Of a stretch of DNA of 64,000 nucleotides, positions 55,191 through 64,000 are shown piece by piece; the stretch's first letter is position 1; each line of letters opens with the position of its first letter. The notes under the pieces are model-generated. The model made no database searches. It had not been told where the DNA came from and saw only the letters and a program-made list of their open reading frames with translations. Source of the stretch: Poecilobothrus nobilitatus (taxonomy: Eukaryota > Arthropoda > Insecta > Diptera > Dolichopodidae); assembly GCA_947095535.1 (NCBI GenBank), contig OX352773.1, positions 105,725,948 through 105,789,947 on the forward strand, read 5' to 3'. Made by a program: the position numbers and the translations under genes.

Positions 55191-55665
55191 TATGAATGAA
55201 TATATGGGTATACACATATATATGTAGTTATAAATTCATAATTTTTTAATAGCCACATTTCAATAGCCATATTTAAAAAAAAAAATTCAGAATGTTCTAT
55301 AACCTATATTATAGGTAATAAATTTCTATTTCTTAAATAGACTGTAGGGTGCTACTGTAAAAATTTAAAATTAAAAAAAATAAAAGAAGTGCCTGCCTTT
55401 GCATTCTTTCTTTCGTTTTCTTCTTTTTTTAAGCTGTTCTTTCATAAGAACTCACTACTACAGACATTCAAAGATCAAATTGACTTAAAAATAAAAAAAT
55501 AAAATTAACTTGAAAAAGTACCTAAGAGAAAACAAAAAAAGTAAAAGATAAATAAAAACGAATAAGAAATAAACACATTTTCCAAAATTTCTTTACATAA
55601 TATGAGTATGTATTTGAATAAATTTACTAAAGTTTCTCTTATAAAACTTTCACAAAAGCTACTTT
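55191..55665. repeat. Remnant of the ~450-bp tandem repeat family and AT-rich DNA
   Basis: 55,190-55,380 resembles units at 18.5-19.2 kb (TATATGAATGAATATATGGG, AATTCAGAATGTTCTATA, TAATAAATTTCTATTTCTTAAATAGACTGTA). The rest is AT-rich with TTCTTTC runs and no gene. Confidence 0.5.
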
Positions 55666-55669
55666 TTTT

Positions 55670-56040
55670 ACTTATACCCGTCGTATGACGCGCTTTTTTA
55701 CTAGTCTATCTATAATCTAGAATATCTATCTATAATATGTATAAAAGTGAAAATGTTTGTCTGTCTGTCTGTTATTTATAGACTCGAAAAACCAAAAAAG
55801 CTACAGACGTGAAAATTGGGACTCAGGTACTCCCTTAAAATATAATAAATACGTGTTCTATAGTTTTTTAAAATGTTGTGTGCTTTGGACAGGTTCCATA
55901 TAACTCGCAGCGCTCATCAGGAGTATTTCAAAAACCGAAAGTGTTACCGACTTGAAAATTAATACGCAAATACTCTCTCGAAAATGAACAAACTCCCATC
56001 ATCCAGTAAGAATATTTTAAAAACCAAAGGTTTTTAAAAT
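55670..56040 (+). repeat. Helitron-like/HINE candidate segment
   Basis: TATAAAAGTGAAAATGTTTGTCTGTCTGTCTGTTATTTATAGACTCGAAAAACC at about 55,739-55,792 has the GTCT microsatellite and 'AGACTCGAAAA' wording seen in many insect non-autonomous repeats. The following ~200 bp has two similar halves ('CGTGAAAATTGGGACTCAGGTACTCCC' and 'CTTGAAAATTAATACGCAAATACTCTC'). Assignment is by resemblance only. Confidence 0.35.
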
Positions 56041-57976
56041 TTTATTTAATACAAGCGTTACAATAAACTCAAATATTATCTAATGAAAACAATAAAATAA
56101 TTAATTAACACCATTTTCTAAATAATTATTTGTATTTAAATATTAAATTACATTTTTTTCTTTTTTAAATTTAAAATATTTAATTAAAAAAATGTCCAGA
56201 CATGTTATATATTAAATTTTTTCTTAAAAAAAAATGGTAATTTTTCAACCAAAATAATATCTTTGAATAGTAATGGTTAAGAAATAAGAGATGATATAAT
56301 GAAATAGTTATCTCGATAAAAGTCAATCAATAACCAAAAAAAAAGGTTATTAGTTAAGAAAAAACCAAATTTGACAATCGATAACTCTGGGTTACGGTCT
56401 CTGGGAAAAATATTTTCAGAAGAAAGAAAATGAAGATGCCATACCTAATTGATAAAATTGTTTTAACAAACCCTAATTTTTTGAACTAAACTTCACACAC
56501 CACCAATAGTATAAGGGCGATCCTTTAAGTTTACATTCTTTTATAGACTCTGTAAATTTATTGGGGCTTATGATTGAAACGCCTCAAAAAAGACTATTCA
56601 CCATCACTCTATGTTCGAATGATTAAAAACGCGTGATTAAACTTTAATTCGAAATTAAATGACAGTTGTCAAAAACAATTTTTAGCATAATAATTTTTTG
56701 ATAAAATTTTAGAAACTTTTAGAATTAAAAAAAAAATAATTTTTTTTTTTTTTGATAAAACGTTGTAATAAAAAATTTGTACTTTGTTGATTTTAAAGTA
56801 AAAAATTTATTATAAGCAAGTTTCTTCATTTGCAATTGATTTTAAAATGTTAATAATTATTTCCAAAAAGAGGTTTTATTTAAAGGGTTACAAGTAAAAT
56901 TTCCTACCAAATTATATTCTTTTACCTTTCGTACCAATTCAGCGTATTTGTCCTGTTTTGTTATTTTTCTCCTAATTCAAAAAGGTCAAAGATTAGAAAA
57001 GATTTAAAAAACTTAAATTCTTCATTTTTATTTAAAAATAAATTACACGCGTTTTACTTATACATACATAATTATTAACACTTTAAAACTTAAAATAAAA
57101 ATAGAAAGTTCGTAAGTAATTTAAAGTAGGATTTAAGCTGTCAAAGTCTAATTATGTGTATTGCAATATGTGTAGAGTTTCAGCTAGATTTGATTTAGTT
57201 AAGTCGGTTCTAGCTTCCTCTAAATTAATGATAAAATTAATAATTATGATAAGTTTAACAAAAATACTTAGAAATGGTAATTCTAACTTTAATAAATATA
57301 ATAAACAAATAATAATAATTGCAATAGTGTTATAGTGCAATAGTTAGTGATAATTACAAACTTTGTAATTAATAATATTTCATAATTCACATTAAGATAT
57401 TATAATTAATACAAGGCACATCATATTTTAAGTCATAAATTCATTTATATTTTTGTTTTGTTTTGTTACTTAAATATGATCCTATGAACACAGTTAAGTA
57501 TAACCAAAGAACATACAACACATAAAGAAACCGCATTAAAAATATTTTTATTAGATATATAGTTACGGACGGCGATAAAATAAAAGAAAAAAAACATAAG
57601 AAAAACAAAACAAAAAAAAAATATATTTAAATTCACTCATTCGTTCATAATTCATTTTCTTCAAAATGATTTTGTTTTTCACTAAAAATTTATTTTAACA
57701 CACTTTTTGTATGTATGTATACATATCACTATATATGCATCAAACAAAATGTTCTTCTTTTAATTTTAAAATGTAATTGTATAGATCTCCTCATCTCATA
57801 CATAATATTTGAAGGCCAATAAAATTTTATTTTAATATTGCTTAAGTGTGATGTAAATTGTAATAAAGATCTATTTGTTTTTATTTTATCTTTTTTGTTT
57901 AGATGAATATTTTTCTAAAAATTAAAAAAAATTTTTGGATGGAATATTGAAATTTGTTAAAATATTCAGGTTTGTA
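56041..57976. other. Gene-free AT-rich flank
   Basis: No coding frame supported. The 62-codon minus frame at 57,152-57,340 is a low-complexity Ile/Leu string. Some phrases (TCGATAACTCTGGGTTACGGTCTCTGG near 56,380-56,403) look like ends of an unidentified repeat. Confidence 0.5.
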
Positions 57977-58202
57977 TTAACCTTTTCGGACCCACAAAGA
58001 TATAGTAAGTAAAGATCAAATTTACTGAATTTATAATTATAGATACATATGTATGAATTTCTTTCTAGATAGTAGAATTCTTAAAAGTATTTTTTGATAT
58101 TGAATAAGGTAGCTGCAATTATAGTTAGTCGTATTAAAAAACAAAAATTTAAATTAGGAAGGTATTTTTTAAAACAAAAACCATTCGGCACGAAAGGGTT
58201 AA
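57977..58202. mobile_element. Possible TTAA-flanked MITE (piggyBac-type)
   Basis: TTAA at 57,977-57,980 followed by CCTTTTCGGACCCA. TTAA at 58,199-58,202 is preceded by a sequence whose complement is CCCTTTCGTGCCGA. The two ends match at 10 of 14 positions. Length about 218 bp without the TTAA. TTAA is frequent in AT-rich DNA, so chance is not excluded. Confidence 0.35.
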
Positions 58203-58550
58203 AAAACCTTACCATATATCTTTATAAAAAAAAAATTAAATCAGTAAGAAGCAACCACATACAAAAAAAAAAGGTAATTTTAATGCACGATATTTATAAG
58301 AACTCCAGCTTACAAGCCGGAACATTCAACGAAAACTTTGAAAAAAAGCTTATTTGTGTATAAAATAAATTGAGTGTTCCGATTCGGCTTGTAAAATATT
58401 TAGGCGTTGTTTGAAAATATTTTAAAATTTTATGTGACTATTTTTTGTAACTGATGTTTGCATATATGTATAGAAATATTCCTTTATAACATTTTTAAAT
58501 TTTATTTTTAGACTATAAAATATAGAATACAGATAGATTTTCCCAATCTA
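58203..58550. other. Gene-free AT-rich flank
   Basis: The open frame 58,094-58,363 has no ATG start and a Lys/Ile-rich composition dictated by the DNA; no gene supported. It contains a loose inverted pair CCAGCTTACAAGCCGGAA / TTCCGATTCGGCTTGTAA-type phrase at 58,306-58,396. Confidence 0.4.
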
Positions 58551-58554
58551 ATCT

Positions 58555-58620
58555 GACTCATGGCGCAGTGGTTAAATCGCCAACCTTTCATATCATATAT
58601 GTGAGGTCATATAAATAAAA
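58555..58620 (+). repeat. tRNA-like A-box fragment
   Basis: GACTCATGGCGCAGTGGTTAA has a good Pol III A-box (TGGCGCAGTGG at 58,561-58,571). There is no B-box and no cloverleaf, so it looks like the head of a degraded tRNA-derived SINE rather than a tRNA gene. Confidence 0.4.
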
Positions 58621-58689
58621 CATATGTAAAAATATGTATCGTAATATATATATGTATATGTATAGTAAATTATAATATCGTTTATTTAA

Positions 58690-58735
58690 TAGTAGTAATA
58701 ATAATAATAATAACAATAATGACAATAATAACAAA
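58690..58735 (+). repeat. (TAA)n-type microsatellite
   Basis: Imperfect TAA/AAT units with AACAAT and GACAAT variants, ending just before the SINE. Confidence 0.8.
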
Positions 58736-58752
58736 ATTAAAAATAATTATAA

Positions 58753-58939
58753 GGGGCCTCGCTGGCCTAGTGGGTAAGAGCGTATAAAATACGCTGTTAA
58801 CACCGAGGGAGTGTGGGTTCGAATTCCACACACGTCGTAAGAGTTATTCCTCCTTACGACATTTACAGCCACGCCTGTAAAGAAAAGGCTATGTAATTTC
58901 CTGTTCACATTTATGTGGAGAAAGGCACTAAAAAAAAAA
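58753..58939 (+). mobile_element. tRNA-derived SINE with target-site duplication
   Basis: GGGGCCTCGCTGGCCTAGTG head. A-box TGGCCTAGTGG at 58,763-58,773 and B-box GGTTCGAATTCC at 58,816-58,827, about 43 bp apart, as in Pol III promoters. A non-tRNA body (CCTCCTTACGACATTTACAG, GGCTATGTAATTTCCTG) follows and then a short poly(A). A 12-bp direct repeat AAATAATTATAA flanks it at 58,741-58,752 and 58,940-58,951. About 187 bp. All hallmarks of a SINE insertion are present, and the intact duplication suggests it is fairly young. Confidence 0.9.
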
Positions 58940-58951
58940 AAATAATTATAA

Positions 58952-59030
58952 TAACAATAATAATAATAAAAGCAATAAAAATAATAATAATAATAATAAT
59001 AACAATAATAATAGTAACAATAATAATAAT
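58952..59030 (+). repeat. (TAA)n-type microsatellite after the SINE
   Basis: Imperfect TAA/ACAATA repeat. The antisense 62-codon frame here is a string of Ile/Val and is not a gene. Confidence 0.8.
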
Positions 59031-59280
59031 AGCTGCTAAAGTGGAGCTATCTTTGGTTATATCATGCAGTAAGGTGTTATAAGCTGCTGCACGTTGCACT
59101 CCACTGATGGCTCTGACTCTGTAGTAAAATAATAATCATATTAATAACAATACTAATACCGATAACAGCCGCTACAGTGGCAGTGGAGGTTGCCTTCAAC
59201 AATTACCTCATGTAGTAAGGTGTTATATACTACTACATGTTGTAACTGTTGTAACGGCTATAGTCACTGTTAGCAAATAG
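59030..59280. repeat. Two diverged ~140-bp tandem units
   Basis: GCTGCTAAAGTGG...ATGCAGTAAGGTGTTATAAG...GCTGCACGTTG (59,030-59,160) recurs as GCCGCTACAGTGG...ATGTAGTAAGGTGTTATATA...CTACATGTTG (59,168-59,280). GC content is higher than the surroundings. Function unknown. Confidence 0.55.
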
Positions 59281-59519
59281 TAATAATAGTAAGGGGGATT
59301 CATTGTTTCTTTACAGTCTCCCAATTTAATGTTTCCGTATCCATTTCCTATTCTTCCCTATCTTTACTCCCTAACCAATATACTCCGTTCGCAGGTAAGG
59401 GTTTCATCCCACTTTATTGGCTAAAGGGGGAGGTGGGTTTAGTCAGTAAGAATCTGACACTACCAAGGGGAAATTCTTGGTGTCTTTGGAAGATTCCCAC
59501 CTTCCTTAGAAAAAAAAAA
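59281..59519 (+). repeat. Candidate 3' end of a retroposon with poly(A)
   Basis: Non-coding, GC-richer, with a small stem-forming stretch (GTTTAGTCAGTAAGAATCTG, GGGAAATTCTTGGTGTCTTT) ending in CCTTAGAAAAAAAAAA at about 59,510-59,519. Looks like a LINE or SINE 3' terminus; family not recognised. Confidence 0.4.
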
Positions 59520-59542
59520 TTAAATCTCTTAGAAATACTTTA

Positions 59543-59860
59543 ATGGATTCCGATTTAAGAACTTCAGATGGTATTATAAGCTTCAAAGTTCTCATAGAGT
59601 TATGGGAAGTTCAAATAAATGGAAAAACTATAATGTGTACCACATTAACCAGACAACATATTAATCCGAATACTTTTGAAAAAATGAGAGTTCAATTAAC
59701 AACACAAATATTTAATAGAACATTAAGTGCCGCTATCAGAACAATATTTGAAACGGTTTTAAAAGTATTACTAAGGAATACCAATGTCAACAGCATATTT
59801 TGTATTAGTCTTTGATAAACTTTTTGAGTGGATCATTATATTACCCTTCGGTAATATTAA
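59543..59860 (+). pseudogene. P-element/THAP9-like transposase fragment
   Basis: 90 open residues: ELWEVQINGK, TLTRQHINPNTFEKMRVQLTTQIFNRTLSAAIRT, then after a frame change TAYFVLVFDKLFEW to about 59,860. The run 'T+LT..HI.P..FEKMRV.L..Q+F....AAI.T' followed by 'TA.FV...D.LF' is the pattern of the region just before the GTP-binding insertion domain of P-superfamily transposases (family knowledge, by eye). Both ends are missing, one frameshift, catalytic residues not covered. Confidence 0.5.
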
Positions 59861-59866
59861 CGAATA

Positions 59867-60180
59867 TTTTGCATCCATTATGCATCCACTCGTTCACGAG
59901 ATGCAAAACACCGACTTTTTTATTTTGACAGATTTATTTGAAAGTAGTGGTAGGCTAGTATGTGTATATTGTTTGGACAATTGATGAAAAAATTTTTTAT
60001 TTACAAAATATAAAATGGTTAAACCAGAGAAAATTGTCAGAAACCATTGCAATTTTTTTTCTTTTTATTATATCCATCTTCAAAATATTTTAAGTTTAAA
60101 ACTTTTGACGTTTGTATTTGACGTTAAAATAAATTTGCATCTTGTATGTTTTTTGTAGAGGATGCAAAAACTTTTGCATC
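59867..60180. repeat. GATGCAAAA inverted-repeat cluster
   Basis: TTTTGCATCC at 59,867-59,876 and GGATGCAAAA at 60,160-60,169 form a 10-bp inverted pair about 300 bp apart. Two shorter internal copies are present (GATGCAAAA at 59,900-59,908, TTGCATC near 60,135), and an immediate palindrome GATGCAAAA-AC-TTTTGCATC lies at 60,161-60,180. May be a small MITE; no coding inside. Confidence 0.4.
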
Positions 60181-60299
60181 TAAAATGAGCGAAAGAGAGA
60201 GCATATCATGTATACGATACATATGTATTTTCAACCAATCAAATGTTAACATTAACAGGACAGGGGATCGGATACCCACAACCGGCACGTGAGAAGTGA

Positions 60300-60974
60300 G
60301 CGAGCGGGCTCCCGCTGGTCGATATACTGCGACCCCCCAGTGACTTGGTGGGTAAGCACTTATATATAGCTACTGAATCAAAAACAAACATCAGTACGAA
60401 ATTTAGTACACATACAGATGAAAATATTAGTAAAAGTACGCTAATTCCAATAATTAAAACCCCACCCAATGCTCAATCTGGTGATGTACTTCCTAAAAAT
60501 AGAAGCAGTAGTCAGGAAGAAAAAAATTGGTATAATAACTGGAAAATTGCTATTAATGAAATAGATCAATTAAAAGCAACAATTAAAGAACAACAAATCG
60601 AAGAACTGAAGGCTACCTCAGCTAGGGCCTGTCAACAAATATTAATACCTGATACACCAAAAGCGTCTAAATTAATAACGCCGGTAAGAAAAACTATACC
60701 AAAGAAAGTTGAATACTCAACCGATGAAGAGCAGTTATCCCAAGGTACCGAATGGGTACGAGTTAAACAAAAGGAAAAAAAAAGTAAAATGAGTAAAACA
60801 CCCTCACCTCCAACTTCAAACAAAGATAAAACAATAGGGCAAGACGAAGATAATAATAAATTACCAGATCAAACATATAAAGAAAAAATAACACCACCTT
60901 GGATACCAGAAGGTATACAAGATTATCAAGAATTTGTTGACAAACTAATATCACAGAAGATTATTAAAGATTAA
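60300..60974 (+). pseudogene. Gag-like low-complexity ORF, 5'-truncated
   Basis: Open from about 60,300 to 60,974 but with no ATG near its start. Contents: Thr/Ser/Asn-rich N-terminus, a coiled-coil-like NNWKIAINEIDQLKATIKEQ at about residues 65-84, Lys-rich RKTIPKKVEYSTDEEQ, EWVRVKQKEKKSKM, SPPTSNKDK and a C-terminal IPEGIQDYQEFVDKLISQK. The 'EWV.V..K.KK.K......PP' wording resembles ORF1/Gag N-terminal regions of Jockey-type LINEs. No zinc knuckle remains. Upstream (60,250-60,340) is GC-rich, as in a LINE 5' UTR. Uncertain. Confidence 0.4.
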
Positions 60975-61560
60975 ATTTATCAATTCAACAAAGAGTAAAT
61001 TAAACCCCATGACAATAGTATACTATAGAAAGGTAATCCAATTTTATTAAGTTTATTAATTTTTCAGAATTAAATAATGCATTAATTGTACATTCTTTAT
61101 TATATAAGAAAGTTGAAATGATAATACTTAACAAGTGCAATGCATATTGACCTAAAATTAATTGATATCTTTTGAAGCAAGCGTTACACTTAGAGTTTAG
61201 GACGATTGTCATTGTTTGTATTGTTTTTCGCTGTTTTTAAAGAATATAAAAACAGTTCTAAAGAATATTTTTGGTCAGGCAGTATCAAACAGTTATAATT
61301 TTATTTTATTCACAGTGAACTAAGTCAGAAAATTTAAAATGGAAATAACAATTAAATTAAGTGTGATTTTTTTTTATTGGGCTAGCTTAATTCTTAATGA
61401 ACTAAGTTAGAAAATCAGAAAATGAAATAAGGCAGAAAATTAAGAATAAATAACAACATGAATTTTATCAGTAACATTAGCTTTATTGTAATTTAAAATA
61501 AAAAACAAAATAACCGGGTTGAGTATAAAACCTCGTGTTTTAAAATTCTGGCGATTTCAA
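60975..61560. other. Gene-free AT-rich interval
   Basis: No supported gene. It may contain the left LTR of the retroviral remnant that follows, but I could not define an LTR pair. Confidence 0.4.
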
Positions 61561-61880
61561 AATCTTGCATTTTTGTATTAACCGCGGGTAGAGTAATTAG
61601 AGGACATAACGAGAATTATATTCTAAATAATTTCATTAATGGACTTAGAGGACAATTATGTTTAATCCTTCAGTCAGCAAGACAAGAAACTCACTGTAGA
61701 AATAGCTATTGTAAAAAAACGTTAACAAACACAAACCATCAAGTTATAACGCCTATTGTGACAATTTATAAGTCTACAACACATAATACAAAGGATTGTA
61801 GACAAATCAACCGTGGACCATTTAATCATCCATTTTCAAGTAATAAACCCCTAAATACCTTTTCTAATATAATTTAATTA
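61561..61880 (+). pseudogene. Errantivirus-like Gag fragment
   Basis: A plus frame reads RVIRGHNENYILNNFINGL, RGQLCLILQSARQETH and, later, HNTKDCRQI, PFNHPFSSNKP. 'FINGL.G.L...+.....ET' followed by a Cys-containing basic tail matches Gag of gypsy-group insect retroviruses in outline. Frame breaks occur; the N-terminal two-thirds are not recognisable. Confidence 0.45.
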
Positions 61881-61907
61881 TGTTAGAAGAGGTATTTTTC
61901 ATAAAGA

Positions 61908-62029
61908 TAATTTCTTTTACCACAGCAATATGTAGTTTTTGTTAATAATAACTATTCTGGTTTTTGTTATTTATTAAGTTATTATTAACTTAATAAATAA
62001 CACATATTGCTGTGGTAAAAGAAATTATT
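61908..62029. repeat. Nested inverted repeat at the pol deletion
   Basis: Outer arms of 27 bp, perfect: 61,908-61,934 and 62,003-62,029. Immediately inside the right arm is a second perfect 16-bp inverted repeat, 61,967-61,982 / 61,987-62,002, with a 4-base loop. It lies exactly where pol would be expected between Gag and Env. Confidence 0.95.
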
Positions 62030-62131
62030 TGCAATTATTGCAAAAAATGCGGGCATTAAGTAGAAGATAACATAAAATACATCAAAACAACAATCACCTT
62101 AAATCAACTTCACGTTCCAATAAAAAAAACG

Positions 62132-63240
62132 ATGGAAACTACGAAAATGATAATTTTTCCTATTCTGTTAACATTAGTGGTTTCTCAACTGGTCGAGATA
62201 GAAAATCTGAATGAAAATAACGGCTACGTCACGATTAAAACCGGCGCAGTTAAAATTATAAGAAATTATAAAAAACTTTTACATGTAATAAATATTACTG
62301 AATTCGAAATCAATACAAATCAGTTAGAAAATAATATTGTGAATATCAAAAAATATGTTAAGGCAAATTACCCTTCCTATTTGACTTTGGTACATAATTT
62401 CAGTCTTCTACAAACAAAAATACACGGACTAAGACCTCACAAATATGGATAATGAAGACGAACAATTTATAAAAACAAAATTAGACAATTCAGCAAAAAC
62501 AAATTCAAATAAACAAATTTCGATCAATAAGCAAATTTCTGGTCAAATCAGTAAGATTTCAAACCACATTAATTACCAACAATAAATTATTTCAGGTATA
62601 CTCGCTAACTAACAATATTCATAAAACTGTGAAAACCTAGAAAACGATTTAGAAATATTCCGCCAAATCTTTCAAATAAATTTTGTTATAACCCTACTTC
62701 GAAATCACACCCTACCTCGAAATCACATTGAGATCATGATATGGAACAGATCATATTAGCTAGTAAACTTAATATACTTTCACGGAATATAATAACTGAA
62801 GAGGAACTTGACTTTGTATATGATATAGAAGTACTAAAGGACATAAAAATTGCCGTAGCATATTATGATAATCAAATCATTATAATGATATCCATACCAT
62901 TTTATTCAAAAACAGATCATTTTATTTTGTTAATTAGACCAATTCCTAATAAAGAAAATAAATGTTTGTCATTATCACAAAATAAATTCGTAATAGACGA
63001 TGAAAAAATTTTGTAAAATATAACAATAAAAGGTACTTAAAGAATTTAAAAGAAATTGAAAATGATTGTTTAATTAAATTAATAAAGGCAAAAAAAGCCA
63101 ATTGTAGTATGAAAAATTGTAATTAACAAATTGTTAACGAAATTTTACCTGTATTAGTAATTGTAAAAAATTTTCAAGAAAATATAACCTAGAATTGTAA
63201 TGAAGATAACTGTTCAAAAACAGCCTATTTAAATTTGAAA
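62132..63240 (+). pseudogene. Errantivirus-like envelope remnant
   Basis: Env of gypsy-group insect endogenous retroviruses (related to baculovirus F proteins). The first 106 residues are open from ATG 62,132: a hydrophobic signal-like stretch (MIIFPILLTLVVSQLVEI), then GYVTIKTGAVKIIRNYKKLLHVINITEFEI with a glycosylation-type N-I-T, and a helix region. After a stop at 62,450 and broken frames, 62,741-63,016 continues (ILASKLNILSRNIITEEELD, IMISIPFYSK), then Cys-containing fragments to about 63,240. The furin-type cleavage and fusion peptide region is not intact. Multiple stops; non-functional relic. Confidence 0.7.
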
Positions 63241-64000
63241 ATTGTAACATTATTATAAAAATATAACTTTTAGTAACAAATTTATTAAAATTCAAGATCA
63301 TTTTATATATACGCTCAAAACGTTTTTATTTTTGTAATATGAAATTCTTATTCTAAATTCTGCAATAATTATACCTACTCCAATAATATTGTTTTGCAGA
63401 TATGTTTTTTTATCCACGTTTTTTATATTGCTATAAGAAGGAATGATATGGATTTTATTTTTTTTAATATGAAAATAAAAAAAAGAAAGTTTTGTAATTA
63501 TAAGTAAAAATGCACAAAATGCTAAAAATATCAATTTTTTACTAAAAATAGATTTTGTAAATTGTAAATTAAATCTAAGAAAATGTAAAAATTAAAAAGC
63601 TCGTTCTTAAGTAGATTAAAAAAAAAATAGAGCAAAAGTTCTATCATTAAGAATTGTTTGGTTTAAATAAGTTAAATAACAAAACAAGAGTTTTACTTCA
63701 TTTAATTTTTTTTTTTTTAAATAAACCAGAAATCAAAATTTTTAAACTCACTTACAGGGCCACTCGATGTGTAATCAATTTTTGCTTCCTCAAATCTAAA
63801 CATCTGCGTTAAACGGTTTTATGATATGCTAACAACATGTTTTCGCTTAGCAATCTCACAATCTTAGCAATCTTTCCTACAAAATCTCATGATTTCTGGC
63901 TACTCAGCTCCATGGTCACCTCAAAAATTGCATTATCTGAGGAACCAAATTCTTCATGGAAAAAATATATGGAAAGTAATTCCATTGCCCATTATAATAC
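63241..64000. other. AT-rich 3' flank
   Basis: No supported gene. It may contain the decayed end of env and an LTR; neither a TG...CA boundary nor a repeat of an upstream segment could be established by eye. 63,880-64,000 is somewhat GC-richer but without a coding frame of note. Confidence 0.4.

Noticed and set aside
57152..57340. Small hydrophobic ORF on the minus strand
   Set aside because: Low-complexity composition set by AT-rich DNA, no promoter or homologue recognised.
58094..58363. 89-residue basic ORF as a gene
   Set aside because: No ATG start (begins at TTG), Lys/Ile-rich composition, spans the end of a possible MITE.
58555..58830. tRNA genes
   Set aside because: A-box and B-box are present in the second but no acceptor or anticodon stems fold; poly(A) and target duplication show a SINE. 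The first lacks a B-box.
58911..59099. Membrane protein on the minus strand (Ile/Val-rich)
   Set aside because: Antisense translation of a TAA microsatellite and part of a SINE.
1..64000. A bacterial or plasmid origin for the window
   Set aside because: No operons with ribosome binding sites, poly(A)-tailed retroposons and a SINE are present, and the one dense gene cluster is virus-like (Polinton).

Overview
This is an AT-rich, transposon-packed stretch of a eukaryotic genome, most likely a higher fly (Brachycera). I base that on two DINE-1-like repeats with GGAC-rich ends, a LOA-type non-LTR element with a terminal RNase H, Jockey-, R1- and CR1-like remnants, an errantivirus-like env and the overall base composition. 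This is inference from sequence character; I see no ordinary single-copy host gene. Almost everything readable is mobile-element or virus-like DNA, mostly broken.

Layout. (1) 1-20,653 is copy A of a large duplicated block: the 3' part of a plus-strand type-B DNA polymerase (PolB-2), a non-LTR reverse transcriptase (RT) cutting it, a LOA ORF1 scrap, DINE-1-like element 1, a nearly full-length LOA-like element (minus), a CR1-like RT, an R1-like RT remnant, a ~450-bp tandem repeat with DINE-1-like element 2 inside it, and a hairpin-bearing repeat. (2) 20,654-32,691 is a Polinton/Maverick-type element, mostly on the minus strand. From high to low coordinate it reads: packaging ATPase, small basic/hydrophobic protein, split accessory ORF, penton-like protein, Gly-rich basic protein, double-jelly-roll major capsid protein, a small ORF, adenain-like cysteine protease, another small ORF, integrase and PolB-1. 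There is a plus-strand acidic ORF between integrase and capsid genes, and a plus-strand gene remnant beyond the ATPase. PolB-1 is broken by a Jockey-like insertion and stops inside palm motif A at the block junction. (3) 32,700-34,490 is AT-rich DNA with an orphan retroviral-type protease. (4) 34,491-36,775 is PolB-2 with its N-terminal half visible and a candidate 70-bp intron. (5) 35,617-54,533 is copy B of the block, about 98-99% identical by eye to copy A. (6) 54,534-64,000 is flanking DNA: more of the hairpin-bearing repeat, a Helitron-like segment, a possible TTAA MITE, a clear tRNA-derived SINE with target-site duplications, a P-element-like transposase scrap, a gag-like ORF, and an errantivirus-like remnant with gag and env but no pol.

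Interpretation. The A/B arrangement fits a head-to-tail duplication with a unit of about 33.9 kb and its junction at 20,653/20,654, or two haplotypes wrongly joined in the assembly. The copies differ by clean structural events: a 1.86-kb deletion removing LOA ORF1 in B, a 422-bp microhomology deletion in A, 244 bp lost from DINE element 1 in B, and microsatellite steps. The Polinton cassette is the most coherent gene set. ATPase, protease, penton-like and several small genes are open end to end. Integrase, capsid and one accessory gene each carry one or two small lesions.
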